Shown: positions 45,793 to 60,439 of the stretch, one piece after another
Layout of the letters: each line of letters begins with the position of its first letter
How positions within the stretch are numbered: the stretch's first letter is position 1
Origin: Megachile rotundata
Taxonomy: Eukaryota; Arthropoda; Insecta; Hymenoptera; Megachilidae
DNA length: 64,000 nt
Assembly: GCF_050947335.1 (NCBI RefSeq)
Contig: NW_027473361.1
Span: forward strand, 806,001 to 870,000
Direction of reading: 5' to 3'
Notes under the pieces: generated by a model
What the model was told of the DNA's origin: nothing
Databases searched by the model: none
What the model saw: the letters and a program-made list of their open reading frames with translations, nothing else
Translations under genes and position numbers: made by a program

Positions 45793-48140
45793 AATCGCAA
45801 GCATACAATCACAATCATACAATCACAATCATACAATCACAATCATACAATCGCAATCATACAATTACAATCTCCCAAATACAATCATACAACCACAATC
45901 ATACAATCACAATCATACAATCACAATCATACTATCACAATCATACAATCACAATCATGCAATCACAATCATACAATCATAATCAGACAATGACAATCAT
46001 ACGATCACAATCATAGAACCACAATCAGACAATCACAATCATACAATCACAATCATACAATCACAATCATACAATCACAATTATACAATCACAGTCATAC
46101 AATCACAGTCATACAATCACTATCATACTATCACAATCATACAATCACAATCATACAATCACAATCATACAATCGCAATCATACAATCGCAATCATACAA
46201 CCACAATCACACAATCACAGTCATACAATCGCAATCATACAGTCACAATCATACAATCACAATCATACAATCAGAATCATACTATCGCAATCATACGATC
46301 ACAATCATACCATCACAATCATACAATCACAACCATACAATCAGAATCATACAATCACAATCATACAATCATAATCATACAATCACAATCATACAATCGC
46401 AATCATACAATCACAATATTACAATCACAATCATACAATCACAATCGTACTATCGCAATCATACAATCACAATCATACCATCACCATCATACAATCACAA
46501 TCATACAATCATAATCATGCAATCACAATCATACAATCGCAATCATACAATTACAATCTCCATAATACAATCTCCCAAATACAATCATACAATCAGAATG
46601 ATACAATCACAATCATACCATCACCATCATACAATCACAATCATACAATCATAATCATACAATTACAATCACACAATCACAATCATACAATCACAATCAT
46701 ACAATCACAATCATGCAATCACAATCATACAATCATAATCACACAGTGACAATCATACAATCACAATCATACAATCACAATCATACAATCACAATCATAG
46801 AACCACAATCAGACAATCACAATCATACAATCACAATCATACAATCACAATCATACAATCACAATCATACCATCACAATCATACAATCACAATCATACAA
46901 TCGCAAGCATACAATCACAATCATACAATCACAATCATACAATCACAATCATACAATCGCAATCATACAATTACAATCTCCCAAATACAATCATACAACC
47001 ACAATCATACAATCAGAATCATACAATCACGATCATACTATCACAATCACACAATCGCAATCATGCAATCACAATCATACAATCATAATCAGACAATGAC
47101 AATCATATAATCACAATCATACAATCACAATCATACAATCACAATCATAGAACCACAATCAGACAATCACAATCATACAATCGCAATCATACAATCGCAA
47201 TCATACAATCACAATCATACAATCACAATCATACAATCACAATCATACAATCACAATCATACAATCACAATCATACAATCATAATCATACAATTACAATC
47301 ACACAATCACAATCATACAATCACAATCATACAATCACAATCATACAATCACAATCATACAATCACAATCATACAATCGCAATCATACAAGTACAATCTC
47401 CAAAATACAATATCCCAAATACAATCATACAATCAGAATCATACAATCACAATCATACAATCACAATCATACAATCACAATCATACTATCATAATCATAC
47501 AATCATAATCATACAATCACAATCATACAATCACAATCATACAATCACAGTCATACAATCACAATCTTACAATCACAATCATACTATCACAATCACACAA
47601 TCACAATCATACAATCGCAATCAAACAATTACAATCTCCCAAATACAATCATACAACCACAATCATACAATCACAATCATACAATCACAATCATACTATC
47701 ACAATCATACAAACACAATCATGCAATCACAATCATACAATCATAATCAGACAATGACAATCATACAATCACAATCATACAATCACAATCATACAATCAC
47801 AATCATACAATCACAATCATAGAACCACAATCAGACAATCACAATCATACAATCGCAATCATACAATCGCAATCATACAATCACAATCATACAATCACAA
47901 TCATACAATCATAATCATACAATCACAATCATACAATCACAATCATACTATCGCAATCATACAATCACAATCATACCATCACAATCATACAATTACAATC
48001 ATACAATCACAATCATACAATCACAATCATAAGATCACAATCATACAATCACAATCACACAATCACAATCATACAATCACAATCATACAATCACAATCAT
48101 ACAATCACAATCATACAATCACAATCATACAATCACAATC
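45793..48140 (+). repeat. Module B, last full copy
   Basis: Markers at 45793, 46547 (CTCCATAATAC box) and 46713 are 13062 bp after 32731, 33485 and 33651. It reads gcaatcatacaagtac and aaccacaatcagac where the 26669 and 32731 copies have gcaaac and aaccagac, thus agreeing with copy 1 at 17541. A private unit is acaaacacaatcatgc near 47710. Confidence 0.85.
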
Positions 48141-50156
48141 ATGCAATCACAATCATACAATCACAATCATACAATCACAATCATACAATCACTGTCATAC
48201 AATCACAGTCATACAATCACAGTCATACAATCACAATCATACAATCACAATCATACAATCACAATCATACAATCACAATCATACAGTCACAATCATAAAA
48301 TCACAATGAGACTATCACAATCATACCATCGCCATCATACTATCACAATCATACAATCACAATCATACAATCACAATCATACAATCATAATCATACAATC
48401 ACAATCATACAATCACAATCATACAACCACAATCAGACAATCACAATCATACAATCACAATCATACAATCACAATCATACAATCACAATCATACAATCAC
48501 AATCATACAATCCCAATCATACAATTACAATCTCCCAAATACAATCATACAATCACAATCAAACACTCACAATCATTGAATCACAATCATACAATCACAA
48601 TCATACGATCACAATCATACAATTACTACTATACAATCACAATCATACAAAAACAATCTTACAACCACAATCACACAATCACAATCATACAATCGCAATC
48701 ATACAGTCACAATCATACAATCACGATCATACTATCACAATCATACAATCACAATCATGCAATCACAATCATACAATCACAATCATACAATCACAATCAT
48801 ACAATCACTGTCATACAATCACAGTCATACAATCACAGTCATACAATCACAATCATACAATCACAATCATACAATCACAATCATACAATCACAATCATAC
48901 AGTCACAATCATAAAATCACAATGAGACTATCACAATCATACCATCGCCATCATACTATCACAATCATACAATCACAATCATACAATCACAATCATACAA
49001 TCATAGTCATACAATCACAATCATACAATCACAATCATACAACCACAATCAGACAATCACAATCATACAATCACAATCATACAATCACAATCATACAATC
49101 ACAGTCATACAATCACAGTCATACAATCACAATCATACTATCACAATCATACAATCACAATCATACAATCACAATCATACAATCATAATCATACAATCAC
49201 AATCATACAATCACAATCATACAATCGCAATCATACAATTACAATCTCCCAAATACAATCATACAATCACAATCATACAATTACAATCATACAATCACAA
49301 TCATACAATCACAATCATACAATCACAATCATACAATCACAATCATACAGTCACAATCATAAAATCACAATGATACTATCACAATCATACCATCGCAATC
49401 ATACAGTCAGAATCATACAATCACAATCATACAATCACAATCATACAATCACAATCATACAATCACAATCATACAATCACAGTCATACAATCACAATCAT
49501 ACAATCACAATCATACTATCACAATCATACAGTCACAATCATACAACCACAATCAGACAATCACAATCATACAATCACAATCATACAATCACAATCATAC
49601 AATCACAGTCATACAATCACAGTCATACAATCACAGTCATACTATCACAATCATACAATCACAATCATACAATCACAATCATACAATTACAATCACACAA
49701 TCACAATCATACAATCACAATTATACAATCACAATCATACAATCGCAATCATACAATTACAATCTCCAAAATACAATATCCCAAATACAATCATACAATC
49801 AGAATCATACAATCACAACCATACAATCACAATCATACAATCACAATCATACAATCACAATCATACTATCACAATCATACAATCATAATCATACAATCAC
49901 AATCATACAATCACAATCATACAATCACAGTCATACAATCACAATCTTACAATCACAATCATACTATCACAATCACACAATCACAATCATACAATCACAA
50001 TCATACAATCAGAATCGTACAATCACAATCATACAATCACAATCTTCCAGTCACAATCATACAATCACAATCATACAATCACAATCATACAATCACAATC
50101 ATACAATCACAATCATACAATCACAATCATACTATCACAATCATACAATCACAATC
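48141..50156 (+). repeat. Module C and aatgatactatc block, copy 2
   Basis: 48141 and 48757 repeat the 616-bp spaced pair of 35079 and 35695. 49370 repeats 36322. One private change is acagtcac near 49528 in place of acaatcac. The segment from about 49190 is itself copied to 55315. Confidence 0.85.
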
Positions 50157-51147
50157 ATGCAATCACAATCATACAATCATAATCAGACAATGACAATCAT
50201 ACAATCACAATCATACAATCACAATCATACAATCACAATCATACAATCACAATCATACAATCACAATCATACAATCACAATCATAGAACCACAATCAGAC
50301 ATTCACAATCATACAATCACAATCGTACAATCACAATCATACAATCACAGTCATACGATCACAGTCATATTATCACAATCATACTATCACAATCATACAA
50401 TCACAATCATACAATCACAATCATACAATCGTAATCATACAACCACAATCACACAATCACAGTCATACAATCGCAATCATACAGTCACAATCATACAATC
50501 ACAATCATACAATCAGAATCATACTATCGCAATCATACGATCACAATCATACCATCACAATCATACAATCACAACCATACAATCAGCATCATACAATCAC
50601 AATCATACAATCATAATCATACAATCACAATCATACAATCGCAATCATACAATCACAATATTACAATCACAATCATACAATCACAATCGTACTATCGCAA
50701 TCATACAATCACAATCATACCATCACCATCATACAATCACAATCATACAATCATAATCATACAATTACAATCATACAATCACAATCGTACAATCACAATC
50801 ATACAATCACAATCATACAATCACAATCATACAATCACAATCATACAATCGCAATCATACAATTACAATCTCCAAAATACAATCTCCCAAATACAATCAT
50901 ACAATCAGAATCATACAATCACAATCATACAATCACAATCACACTATCACAATCATGCAATCATAATCATACAATCACAGTCATACAATCACAATCGTAC
51001 AATCACAGTCATACAATCACAATCTTACAATCACAATCGTACTATCACAATCACACAATCACAGTCATACAATCACAATCATACAATCACAACCATACAA
51101 TCACAATCATACAATCACAAACATACAATCACAATCATACAATCACA
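49190..51147 (+). repeat. About 2-kb segment copied to 55315-57321
   Basis: CTCCC box 49235 to 55367 (offset 6132), 49370 to 55516 (6146), 50157 to 56303 (6146), 50861 to 57035 (6174), acaaacatac 51117 to 57291 (6174). The offset grows by whole units only, three in all. The copies part at 51148/57322. Confidence 0.85.
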
Positions 51148-51183
51148 ATCATGCAATCACTATCATACAATCATAATCATACA
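50309..51183 (+). repeat. Block D, 875-bp copy (again at 53809-54683)
   Basis: cgtac, cgatcacagtcatattatc, atcgtaatc, agcatc, acaatattac, accatcaccatc, CTCCC triple box, catgcaatcataatc, acaaacatac and catgcaatcactatc follow in order. The copy at 53809-54683 lies at an exact 3500-bp offset (250 units) throughout. A private change here is cacactatc near 50941. Confidence 0.85.
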
Positions 51184-51887
51184 CTCACAATCATTCAATC
51201 ACAATCATACAATCACAATCATACGATCACAATCATACAATTACTACTATACAATCACAATCATACAAATACCATCTTACAATCACAATCATACAATCAC
51301 AATCATACAATCACAATCATACAATCACAATCATACAATCAAAATCATACAATCACAATCATACAATCACAATCGTGCAATCACAATCATACAATCGCAA
51401 TCATACAATCGCAATCATACAATCACAATCATACAATCACAATCATACAATCACAATCATACAATCACAATCAAACAATCACAATCATACTACCGCAATC
51501 ATACAATCACAATCATACCATCACAATCATACAATTACAATCATACAATCACAATCATACAATCACTATCATACAATCAAAATCATACAATCGCAATCAT
51601 ACTATCACAATCATACAATCAAAATCATACAATCACAATCATACAATCACAATCATACAATCACAATCATACTATCACAATCATACAATCACAATCATGC
51701 AACCACAATCATACAACCATAATCAGACAATTACAATCATACAATCACAATCATACAATCACAATCATACAATCACAATCATACAATCACAATCATACAA
51801 TCACAATCATACAATCACAATCATACAATCACAATCATACAATCACAATCATAGAACCACATTCAGACAATCACAATCATACAATCA
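51184..51887 (+). repeat. Block T fragment (matches 58800-59340, 650-1169 and 3940-4459)
   Basis: acactc, attcaatc, cgatc, acaattactactat at 51237, acaaataccatc, catgcaa at 51375, aaacaatc near 51472, actaccgc and catgcaacc. It lies 7616 bp (544 units) before the equivalent series at 58853 and 58991. A run of about nine canonical units follows near 51735-51850. Confidence 0.83.
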
Positions 51888-53184
51888 CAGTCATACAATC
51901 ACAATCATACAATCACAATCATACAATCGCAATCATACAATTACAATCTCCAAAATACAATATCCCAAATACAATCATACAATCAGAATCATACAATCAC
52001 AATCATACAATCACAATCATACAATCACAATCATACTATCACAATCATACAATCATAATCATACAATCACAATCATACAATCACAATCATACAATCACAG
52101 TCATACAATCACAATCGTACAATCACAATCATACAATCACAGTCATACGATCACAGTCATATTATCACAATCATACTATCACAATCATACAATCACAATC
52201 ATACAATCACAATCATACAATCGTAATCATACAACCACAATCACACAATCACAGTCATACAATCGCAATCATACAGTCACAATCATACAATCACAATCAT
52301 ACAATCAGAATCATACTATCGCAATCATACGATCACAATCATACCATCACAATCATACAATCACAACCATACAATCAGCATCATACAATCACAATCATAC
52401 AATTACAATCATACAATCACAATCATACAATCACTATCATACAATCAAAATCATACAATCGCAATCATACTATCACAATCATACAATCAAAATCATACAA
52501 TCACAATCATACAATCACAATCATACAATCACAATCATACTATCACAATCATACAATCCCAATCATGCAACCACAATCATACAACCATAATCAGACAATT
52601 ACAATCATACAATCACAATCATACAATCACAATCATACAATCACAATCATACAATCACAATCATACAATCACAATCATACAATCACAATCATACAATCAC
52701 AATCATACAATCACAATCATAGAACCACATTCAGACAATCACAATCATACAATCACAATCGTACAATCACAATCATACAATCACAGTCATACGATCAGAG
52801 TCATACAATCACAATCATACTATCACAATCATACAATCACAATCATACAATCGCAATCATACAATCGCAATCATACAATCACAATCACACAATCACAATC
52901 ATACAATCACAATCATACAGTCACAATCATACAATCACAATCATACAGTCACAATCATACTATCGCAATCATACGATCACAATCATACCATCACAATCAT
53001 ACAATCACAACCATACAATCAGAATCATACAATCACAATCATACAATCATAATCATACAATCACAATCATACAATCGCAATCATACAATCACAATATTAC
53101 AATCACAATCATACAATCACAATCGTACTATCGCAATCATACAATCACAATCAAACCATCACCATCATACAATCACAATCATAC
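51888..53184 (+). repeat. Second copy of 38980-40262
   Basis: See 38980-40262 for the shared markers. Differences include one extra canonical unit near 52700 and atcgcaatc near 52850 where copy 1 has atcacaatc. It joins directly to the copy of 40975-42472 within the shared accatcaccatc units, so the 0.7 kb at 40263-40974 is absent here. Confidence 0.83.
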
Positions 53185-54652
53185 AATCATAATCATACAA
53201 TTACAATCACACAATCACAATCATACAATCACAATCATACAATCACAATCATACAATCACAATCATACAATCACAATCATACAATCGCAATCGTACAATT
53301 ACAATCTCCAAAATACAATATCCCAAATACAATCATACAATCAGAATCATACAATCACAATCATACAATCACAATCATACAATCACAATCATACAATCAC
53401 AATCATACTATCACAATTATACAATCATAATCATACAATCACAATCATACAATCACAATCATACAATCACAATCTTACAATCACAATCATACTACCACAA
53501 TCACACAATCACAATCATACAATCACAATCATACAATCAGAATCATACAATCACAATCATACAATCGCAAGCATACAATCACAATCATACAATCACAATC
53601 ATACAATCACAATCATACAATCACAATCATACAATCGCAATCATACAATTACAATCTCCAAAATACAATATCCCAAATACAATCATACAATCAGAATCAT
53701 ACAATCACAATCATACAATCACAATCATACAATCACAATCATACTATCACAATCATACAATCATAATCATACAATCACAATCATACAATCACAATCATAC
53801 AATCACAGTCATACAATCACAATCGTACAATCACAATCATACAATCACAGTCATACGATCACAGTCATATTATCACAATCATACTATCACAATCATACAA
53901 TCACAATCATACAATCACAATCATACAATCGTAATCATACAACCACAATCACACAATCACAGTCATACAATCGCAATCATACAGTCACAATCATACAATC
54001 ACAATCATACAATCAGAATCATACTATCGCAATCATACGATCACAATCATACCATCACAATCATACAATCACAACCATACAATCAGCATCATACAATCAC
54101 AATCATACAATCATAATCATACAATCACAATCATACAATCGCAATCATACAATCACAATATTACAATCACAATCATACAATCACAATCGTACTATCGCAA
54201 TCATACAATCACAATCATACCATCACCATCATACAATCACAATCATACAATCATAATCATACAATTACAATCATACAATCACAATCGTACAATCACAATC
54301 ATACAATCACAATCATACAATCACAATCATACAATCACAATCATACAATCGCAATCATACAATTACAATCTCCAAAATACAATCTCCCAAATACAATCAT
54401 ACAATCAGAATCATACAATCACAATCATACAATCACAATCATACTATCACAATCATGCAATCATAATCATACAATCACAGTCATACAATCACAATCGTAC
54501 AATCACAGTCATACAATCACAATCTTACAATCACAATCGTACTATCACAATCACACAATCACAGTCATACAATCACAATCATACAATCACAACCATACAA
54601 TCACAATCATACAATCACAAACATACAATCACAATCATACAATCACAATCAT
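53155..54652 (+). repeat. Second copy of 40975-42472
   Basis: Constant offset 12180. It includes the 53809-54652 block D part. After 54652 it carries catgcaatcactatc and ataatc like 51153, then acaatgac. Confidence 0.85.
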
Positions 54653-54683
54653 GCAATCACTATCATACAATCATAATCATACA

Positions 54684-55314
54684 ATGACAATCATACAATC
54701 ACAATCATACAATCACAATCATACAATCACAATCATACGTTCACAATCAGACAATCACAATCATACCATCACCATCATACAATCACAATCATACAATCAT
54801 AATCATACAATTAGAATCACACAATCACAATCATACAATCACAATCATACAATCACAATCATACAATCACAATCATACAATCGCAATCATACAATTACAA
54901 TCTCCAAAATACAATATCCCAAATACAATCATACAATCAGAATCATACAATCACAATCATACAATCACAATCATACAACCACAATCATACTATCACAATC
55001 ATACAATCATAATCATACAATCACAATCATACAATCACAATCATACAATCACAGTCATACAATCACAATCTTACAATCACAATCATACTATCACAATCAC
55101 ACAATCACAATCATACAATCACGATCATACAATCATAACCATACAATCACAATCATACAATCACAATCATACAACCACAATCAGACAATCACAATCATAC
55201 AATCACAATCATACAATCACAATCATACAATCACAGTCATACAATCACAGTCATACAATCACAATCATACTATCACAATCATACAATCACAATCATACAA
55301 TCACAATCATACAA
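54684..55314 (+). repeat. Mosaic of module A-like and module C-like units
   Basis: acaatgac, acgttcac near 54737 (seen only here), accatcaccatc, attagaatc, an ATATCCC box, acaaccac, cttac, cacgatcatac, ataaccatac near 55135, aaccacaatcagac and cagtcat x2. The attagaatc series recurs near 57370. No new element is present. Confidence 0.7.
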
Positions 55315-57321
55315 TCATAATCATACAATTACAATCATACAATCACAATCATACAATCGCAATCATACAATTACAATCTCCCAAATACAATCATACAATC
55401 ACAATCATACAATTACAATCATACAATCACAATCATACAATCACAATCATACAATCACAATCATACAATCACAATCATACAATCACAATCATACAGTCAC
55501 AATCATAAAATCACAATGATACTATCACAATCATACCATCGCAATCATACAGTCAGAATCATACAATCACAATCATACAATCACAATCATACAATCACAA
55601 TCATACAATCACAATCATACAATCACAGTCATACAATCACAATCATTCAATCACAATCATACTATCACAATCATACAATCACAATCATACAACCACAATC
55701 AGACAATCACAATCATACAATCACAATCATACAATCACAATCATACAATCACAGTCATACAATCACAGTCATACAATCACAGTCATACTATCACAATCAT
55801 ACAATCACAATCATACAATCACAATCATACAATTACAATCACACAATCACAATCATACAATCACAATTATACAATCACAATCATACAATCGCAATCATAC
55901 AATTACAATCTCCAAAATACAATATCCCAAATACAATCATACAATCAGAATCATACAATCACAACCATACAATCACAATCATACAATCACAATCATACAA
56001 TCACAATCATACTATCACAATCATACAATCATAATCATACAATCACAATCATACAATCACAATCATACAATCACAGTCATACAATCACAATCTTACAATC
56101 ACAATCATACTATCACAATCACACAATCACAATCATACAATCACAATCATACAATCAGAATCGTACAATCCCAATCATACGATCACAATCTTCCAGTCAC
56201 AATCATACAATCACAATCATACAATCACAATCATACAATCACAATCATACAATCACAATCATACAATCACAATCATACTATCACAATCATACAATCACAA
56301 TCATGCAATCACAATCATACAATCATAATCAGACAATGACAATCATACAATCACAATCATACAATCACAATCATACAATCACAATCATACAATCACAATC
56401 ATACAATCACAATCATACAATCACAATCATACAATCACAATCATAGAACCACAATCAGACATTCACAATCATACAATCACAATCGTACAATCACAATCAT
56501 ACAATCACAGTCATACGATCACAGTCATATTATCACAATCATACTATCACAATCATACAATCACAATCATACAATCACAATCATACAATCGTAATCATAC
56601 AACCACAATCACACAATCACAGTCATACAATCGCAATCATACAGTCACAATCATACAATCACAATCATACAATCAGAATCATACTATCGCAATCATACGA
56701 TCACAATCATACCATCACAATCATACAATCACAACCATACAATCAGCATCATACAATCACAATCATACAATCATAATCATACAATCACAATCATACAATC
56801 GCAATCATACAATCACAATATTACAATCACAATCATACAATCACAATCGTACTATCGCAATCATACAATCACAATCATACCATCACCATCATACAATCAC
56901 AATCATACAATCATAATCATACAATTACAATCATACAATCACAATCGTACAATCACAATCATACAATCACAATCATACAATCACAATCATACAATCACAA
57001 TCATACAATCACAATCATACAATCGCAATCATACAATTACAATCTCCAAAATACAATCTCCCAAATACAATCATACAATCAGAATCATACAATCACAATC
57101 ATACAATCACAATCATACTATCACAATCATGCAATCATAATCATACAATCACAGTCATACAATCACAATCGTACAATCACAGTCATACAATCACAATCTT
57201 ACAATCACAATCGTACTATCACAATCACACAATCACAGTCATACAATCACAATCATACAATCACAACCATACAATCACAATCATACAATCACAAACATAC
57301 AATCACAATCATACAATCACA
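55315..57321 (+). repeat. Second copy of 49190-51147
   Basis: Carries the aatgatactatc block at 55516 and block D from about 56460. Private changes are attcaatc near 55645, atcccaatcatacgatc near 56168 and two extra canonical units before tagaaccac near 56445. Confidence 0.85.
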
Positions 57322-58252
57322 GTCATACCATCACCATCATACAATCACAATCATACAATCATAATCATACAATTAGAATCACACAATCACAATCATACAA
57401 TCACAATCATACAATCACAATCATACAATCACAATCATACAATCGCAATCATACAATTACAATCTCCAAAATACAATATCCCAAATACAATCATACAATC
57501 AGAATCATACAATCACAATCATACAATCACAATCATACAATCACAATCATACTATCACAATCATACAATCATAATCATACAATCACAATCATACAATCAC
57601 AATCATACAATCACAGTCATACAATCACAATCTTACAATCACAATCATACTATCACAATCACACAATCACAATCATACAATCACAATCATACAATCAGAA
57701 TCATACAATCACAATCATACAATCGCAAGCATACAATCACAGTCATACAATCACCATCATGCAATCACAATCATACAATCGCAATCATACAATTACAATC
57801 TCCCAAATACAATCATACAACCACAATCATACAATCACAATCATACAATCACAATCATACTATCACAATCATACAATCACAATCATGCAATCACAATCAT
57901 ACAATCATAATCAGACAGTGACAATCATACAATCACAATCATACAATCACAATCATACAATCACAATCATAGAACCACAATCAGACAATCACAATCATAC
58001 TATCGCAATCATACAATCACAATCATACCATCACAATCATACAATTACAATCATACAATCACAATCATACAATCACAATCCTAAGATCACAATCATACAA
58101 TCACAATCACACAATCACAATCATACAATCACAATCATACAATCACAATCATACAATCACAATCATACAATCGCAAGCATACAATCACAATCATACAATC
58201 ACAATCATACAATCACAATCATACAATCACAATCATACAATCACAATCATAC
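57322..58252 (+). repeat. Mosaic segment ending in the cctaagatc pair
   Basis: attagaatc, ATATCCC box, cttac, gcaagc, accatcatgcaatc at 57759, a CTCCC box, ataatcagacagtgac, tagaaccac, actatcgc and cctaagatc at 58080. The last pair ties this segment to 3677 and 8912. Its order from 57841 resembles module B, then the 3600-3840 region. Confidence 0.7.
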
Positions 58253-59552
58253 TATCACAATCATACAATCGCAAGCATACAATCACAATCATACAATCAC
58301 AATCATACCATCGCAATCATACTATTACAATCTCCCAAATACAATCATACAATCACAATCATACAATCACAATCATACAATCACAATCATACAATCACAA
58401 TCATACAATCACAATCATACAATCAAAATCATACAATCACAATCATACAATCACAATCGTGCAATCACTGTCATACAATCGCAATCATACAATCGCAATC
58501 ATATAATCGCAATCATACAATCACAATCATACAATCGCAAGCATACAATCACAATCATACAATCACAATCATACAATCGCAATCATACAATTACAATCTC
58601 CCAAATACAATCATACAATCACAATCGTACAATCACAATCGTACTATCACAATCATTCAATCACAATCATGCAATCACAATCATACAATCATAATCATAC
58701 AATCACAATCATACAATCACAATCATACAATCACAATCATACAATCCCAATCATACAATTGCAATCTCCCAAATACAATCATACAATCACAATCATACAC
58801 TCACAATCATTCAATCACAATCATACAATCACAATCATACGATCACAATCATACAATTACTACTATACAATCACAATCATACAAATACCATCTTACAATC
58901 ACAATCATACAATCACAATCATACAATCACAATCATACAATCACAATCATACAATCAAAATCATACAATCACAATCATACAATCACAATCGTGCAATCAC
59001 AATCATACAATCGCAATCATACAATCGCAATCATACAATCACAATCATACAATCACAATCATACAATCACAATCATACAATCACAATCAAACAATCACAA
59101 TCATACTACCGCAATCATACAATCACAATCATACCATCACAATCATACAATTACAATCATACAATCACAATCATACAATCACTATCATACAATCAAAATC
59201 ATACAATCGCAATCATACTATCACAATCATACAATCAAAATCATACAATCACAATCATACAATCACAATCATACAATCACAATCATACTATCACAATCAT
59301 ACAATCACAATCATGCAACCACAATCATACAACCATAATCAGACAATTACAATCATACAATCACAATCATACAATCACAATCATACAATCACAATCATAC
59401 AATCACAATCATACAATCACAATCATACAATCACAATCATACAATCACAATCATAGAACCACAATCAGACAATCACAATCATACAATCACAATCGTACAA
59501 TCACAATCATACAATCACAGTCATACGATCAGAGTCATACAATCACAATCAT
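58253..59552 (+). repeat. Block T, last copy (matches 112-1327)
   Basis: gcaagc 58267, box 58321, cgtgcaatcactg 58458, catgcaa 58669, acaattactactat 58853, catgcaa 58991, tagaacc 59454 and cgatcagagtcat 59526 repeat the order seen from 126 to 1301. Private changes are actattac at 58321, cgtac near 58627 and acaattgcaatctccc near 58755. Four canonical units more than copy 1 lie before tagaacc. Confidence 0.85.
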
Positions 59553-60439
59553 ACTATCACAATCATACAATCACAATCATACAATCACAATCATACAATC
59601 GCAATCATACAATCACAATCACACAATCACAATCATACAATCACAATCATACAGTCACAATCATACAATCACAATCATACAGTCACAATCATACTATCGC
59701 AATCATACGATCACAATCATACCATCACAATCATACAATCACAACCATACAATCAGAATCATACAATCACAATCATACAATCATAATCATACAATCACAA
59801 TCATACAATCGCAATCATACAATCACAATATTACAATCACAATCATACAATCACAATCGTACTATCGCAATCATACAATCACAATCATACCATCACCATC
59901 ATACAATCACAATCATACTATCACAATCATACAATCATAATCATACAATCACAATCATACAATCACAATCGTACAATCACAGTCATACAATCACAATCTT
60001 ACAATCACAATCATACTATCACAATCACACAATCACAATCATACAATCACAATCATACAATCACAATCATACAATCACAATCATACAATCACAATCATGC
60101 AATCGCAATCATACAATCATAATCATACAATGACAATCATACAATCACAATCATACAATCACAATCATACAATCACAATCATACAATCACAATTATACAA
60201 TCACAATCATACAATCACAATCATACTATCACAATCATACAATCATAATCATACAATCACAATCATACAATCACAATCATACAATCACAGTCATACAATC
60301 ACAATCTTACAATCACAATCATACTATCACAATCACACAATCACAATCATACAATCACAATCTTACAATCACAATCATACTATCACAATCACACAATCAC
60401 AATCATACAATCACAATCATACAATCAGAATCGTACAAT
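59553..60439 (+). repeat. Block M and module A opening
   Basis: Continues the block M order seen at 38280-38960: acagtcac pair, acaatattac, cgtactatcgc, accatcaccatc, actatc, cttac, then catgcaatcgc at 60097 with ataatc, acaatgac, acaattat. The cttac, actatc, cacac group occurs twice, near 60303 and 60361, a very local duplication of about 56 bp. Confidence 0.75.

Larger units (their letters stand above)
42611..50786 (+). repeat. 8.2-kb duplicon: second copy of 29535-37752
   Basis: Anchors 42639, 44375, 46713, 48141, 48757, 49370, 50157 and 50585 match 29563, 31299, 33651, 35079, 35695, 36322, 37109 and 37551 at offsets 13076, 13076, 13062, 13062, 13062, 13048, 13048 and 13034. The offset falls by exactly one 14-bp unit three times, so the copies differ by three single-unit losses plus rare substitutions (for example aaaatattataatc near 43608, acaagcgtac near 44246). 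It contains A, truncated A, B, C and part of D in the same order. Confidence 0.88.

Noticed and set aside
52565..54256. 563-codon open frame (and dozens of others, 60-479 codons) as protein-coding genes
   Set aside because: The frames are a by-product of a stop-free 14-bp unit. They start at chance catgcaa variants, end at chance ataatc or tagaatc variants, occur in all three + frames with the same periodic peptide, and show no codon bias, promoter, splice or domain signal.
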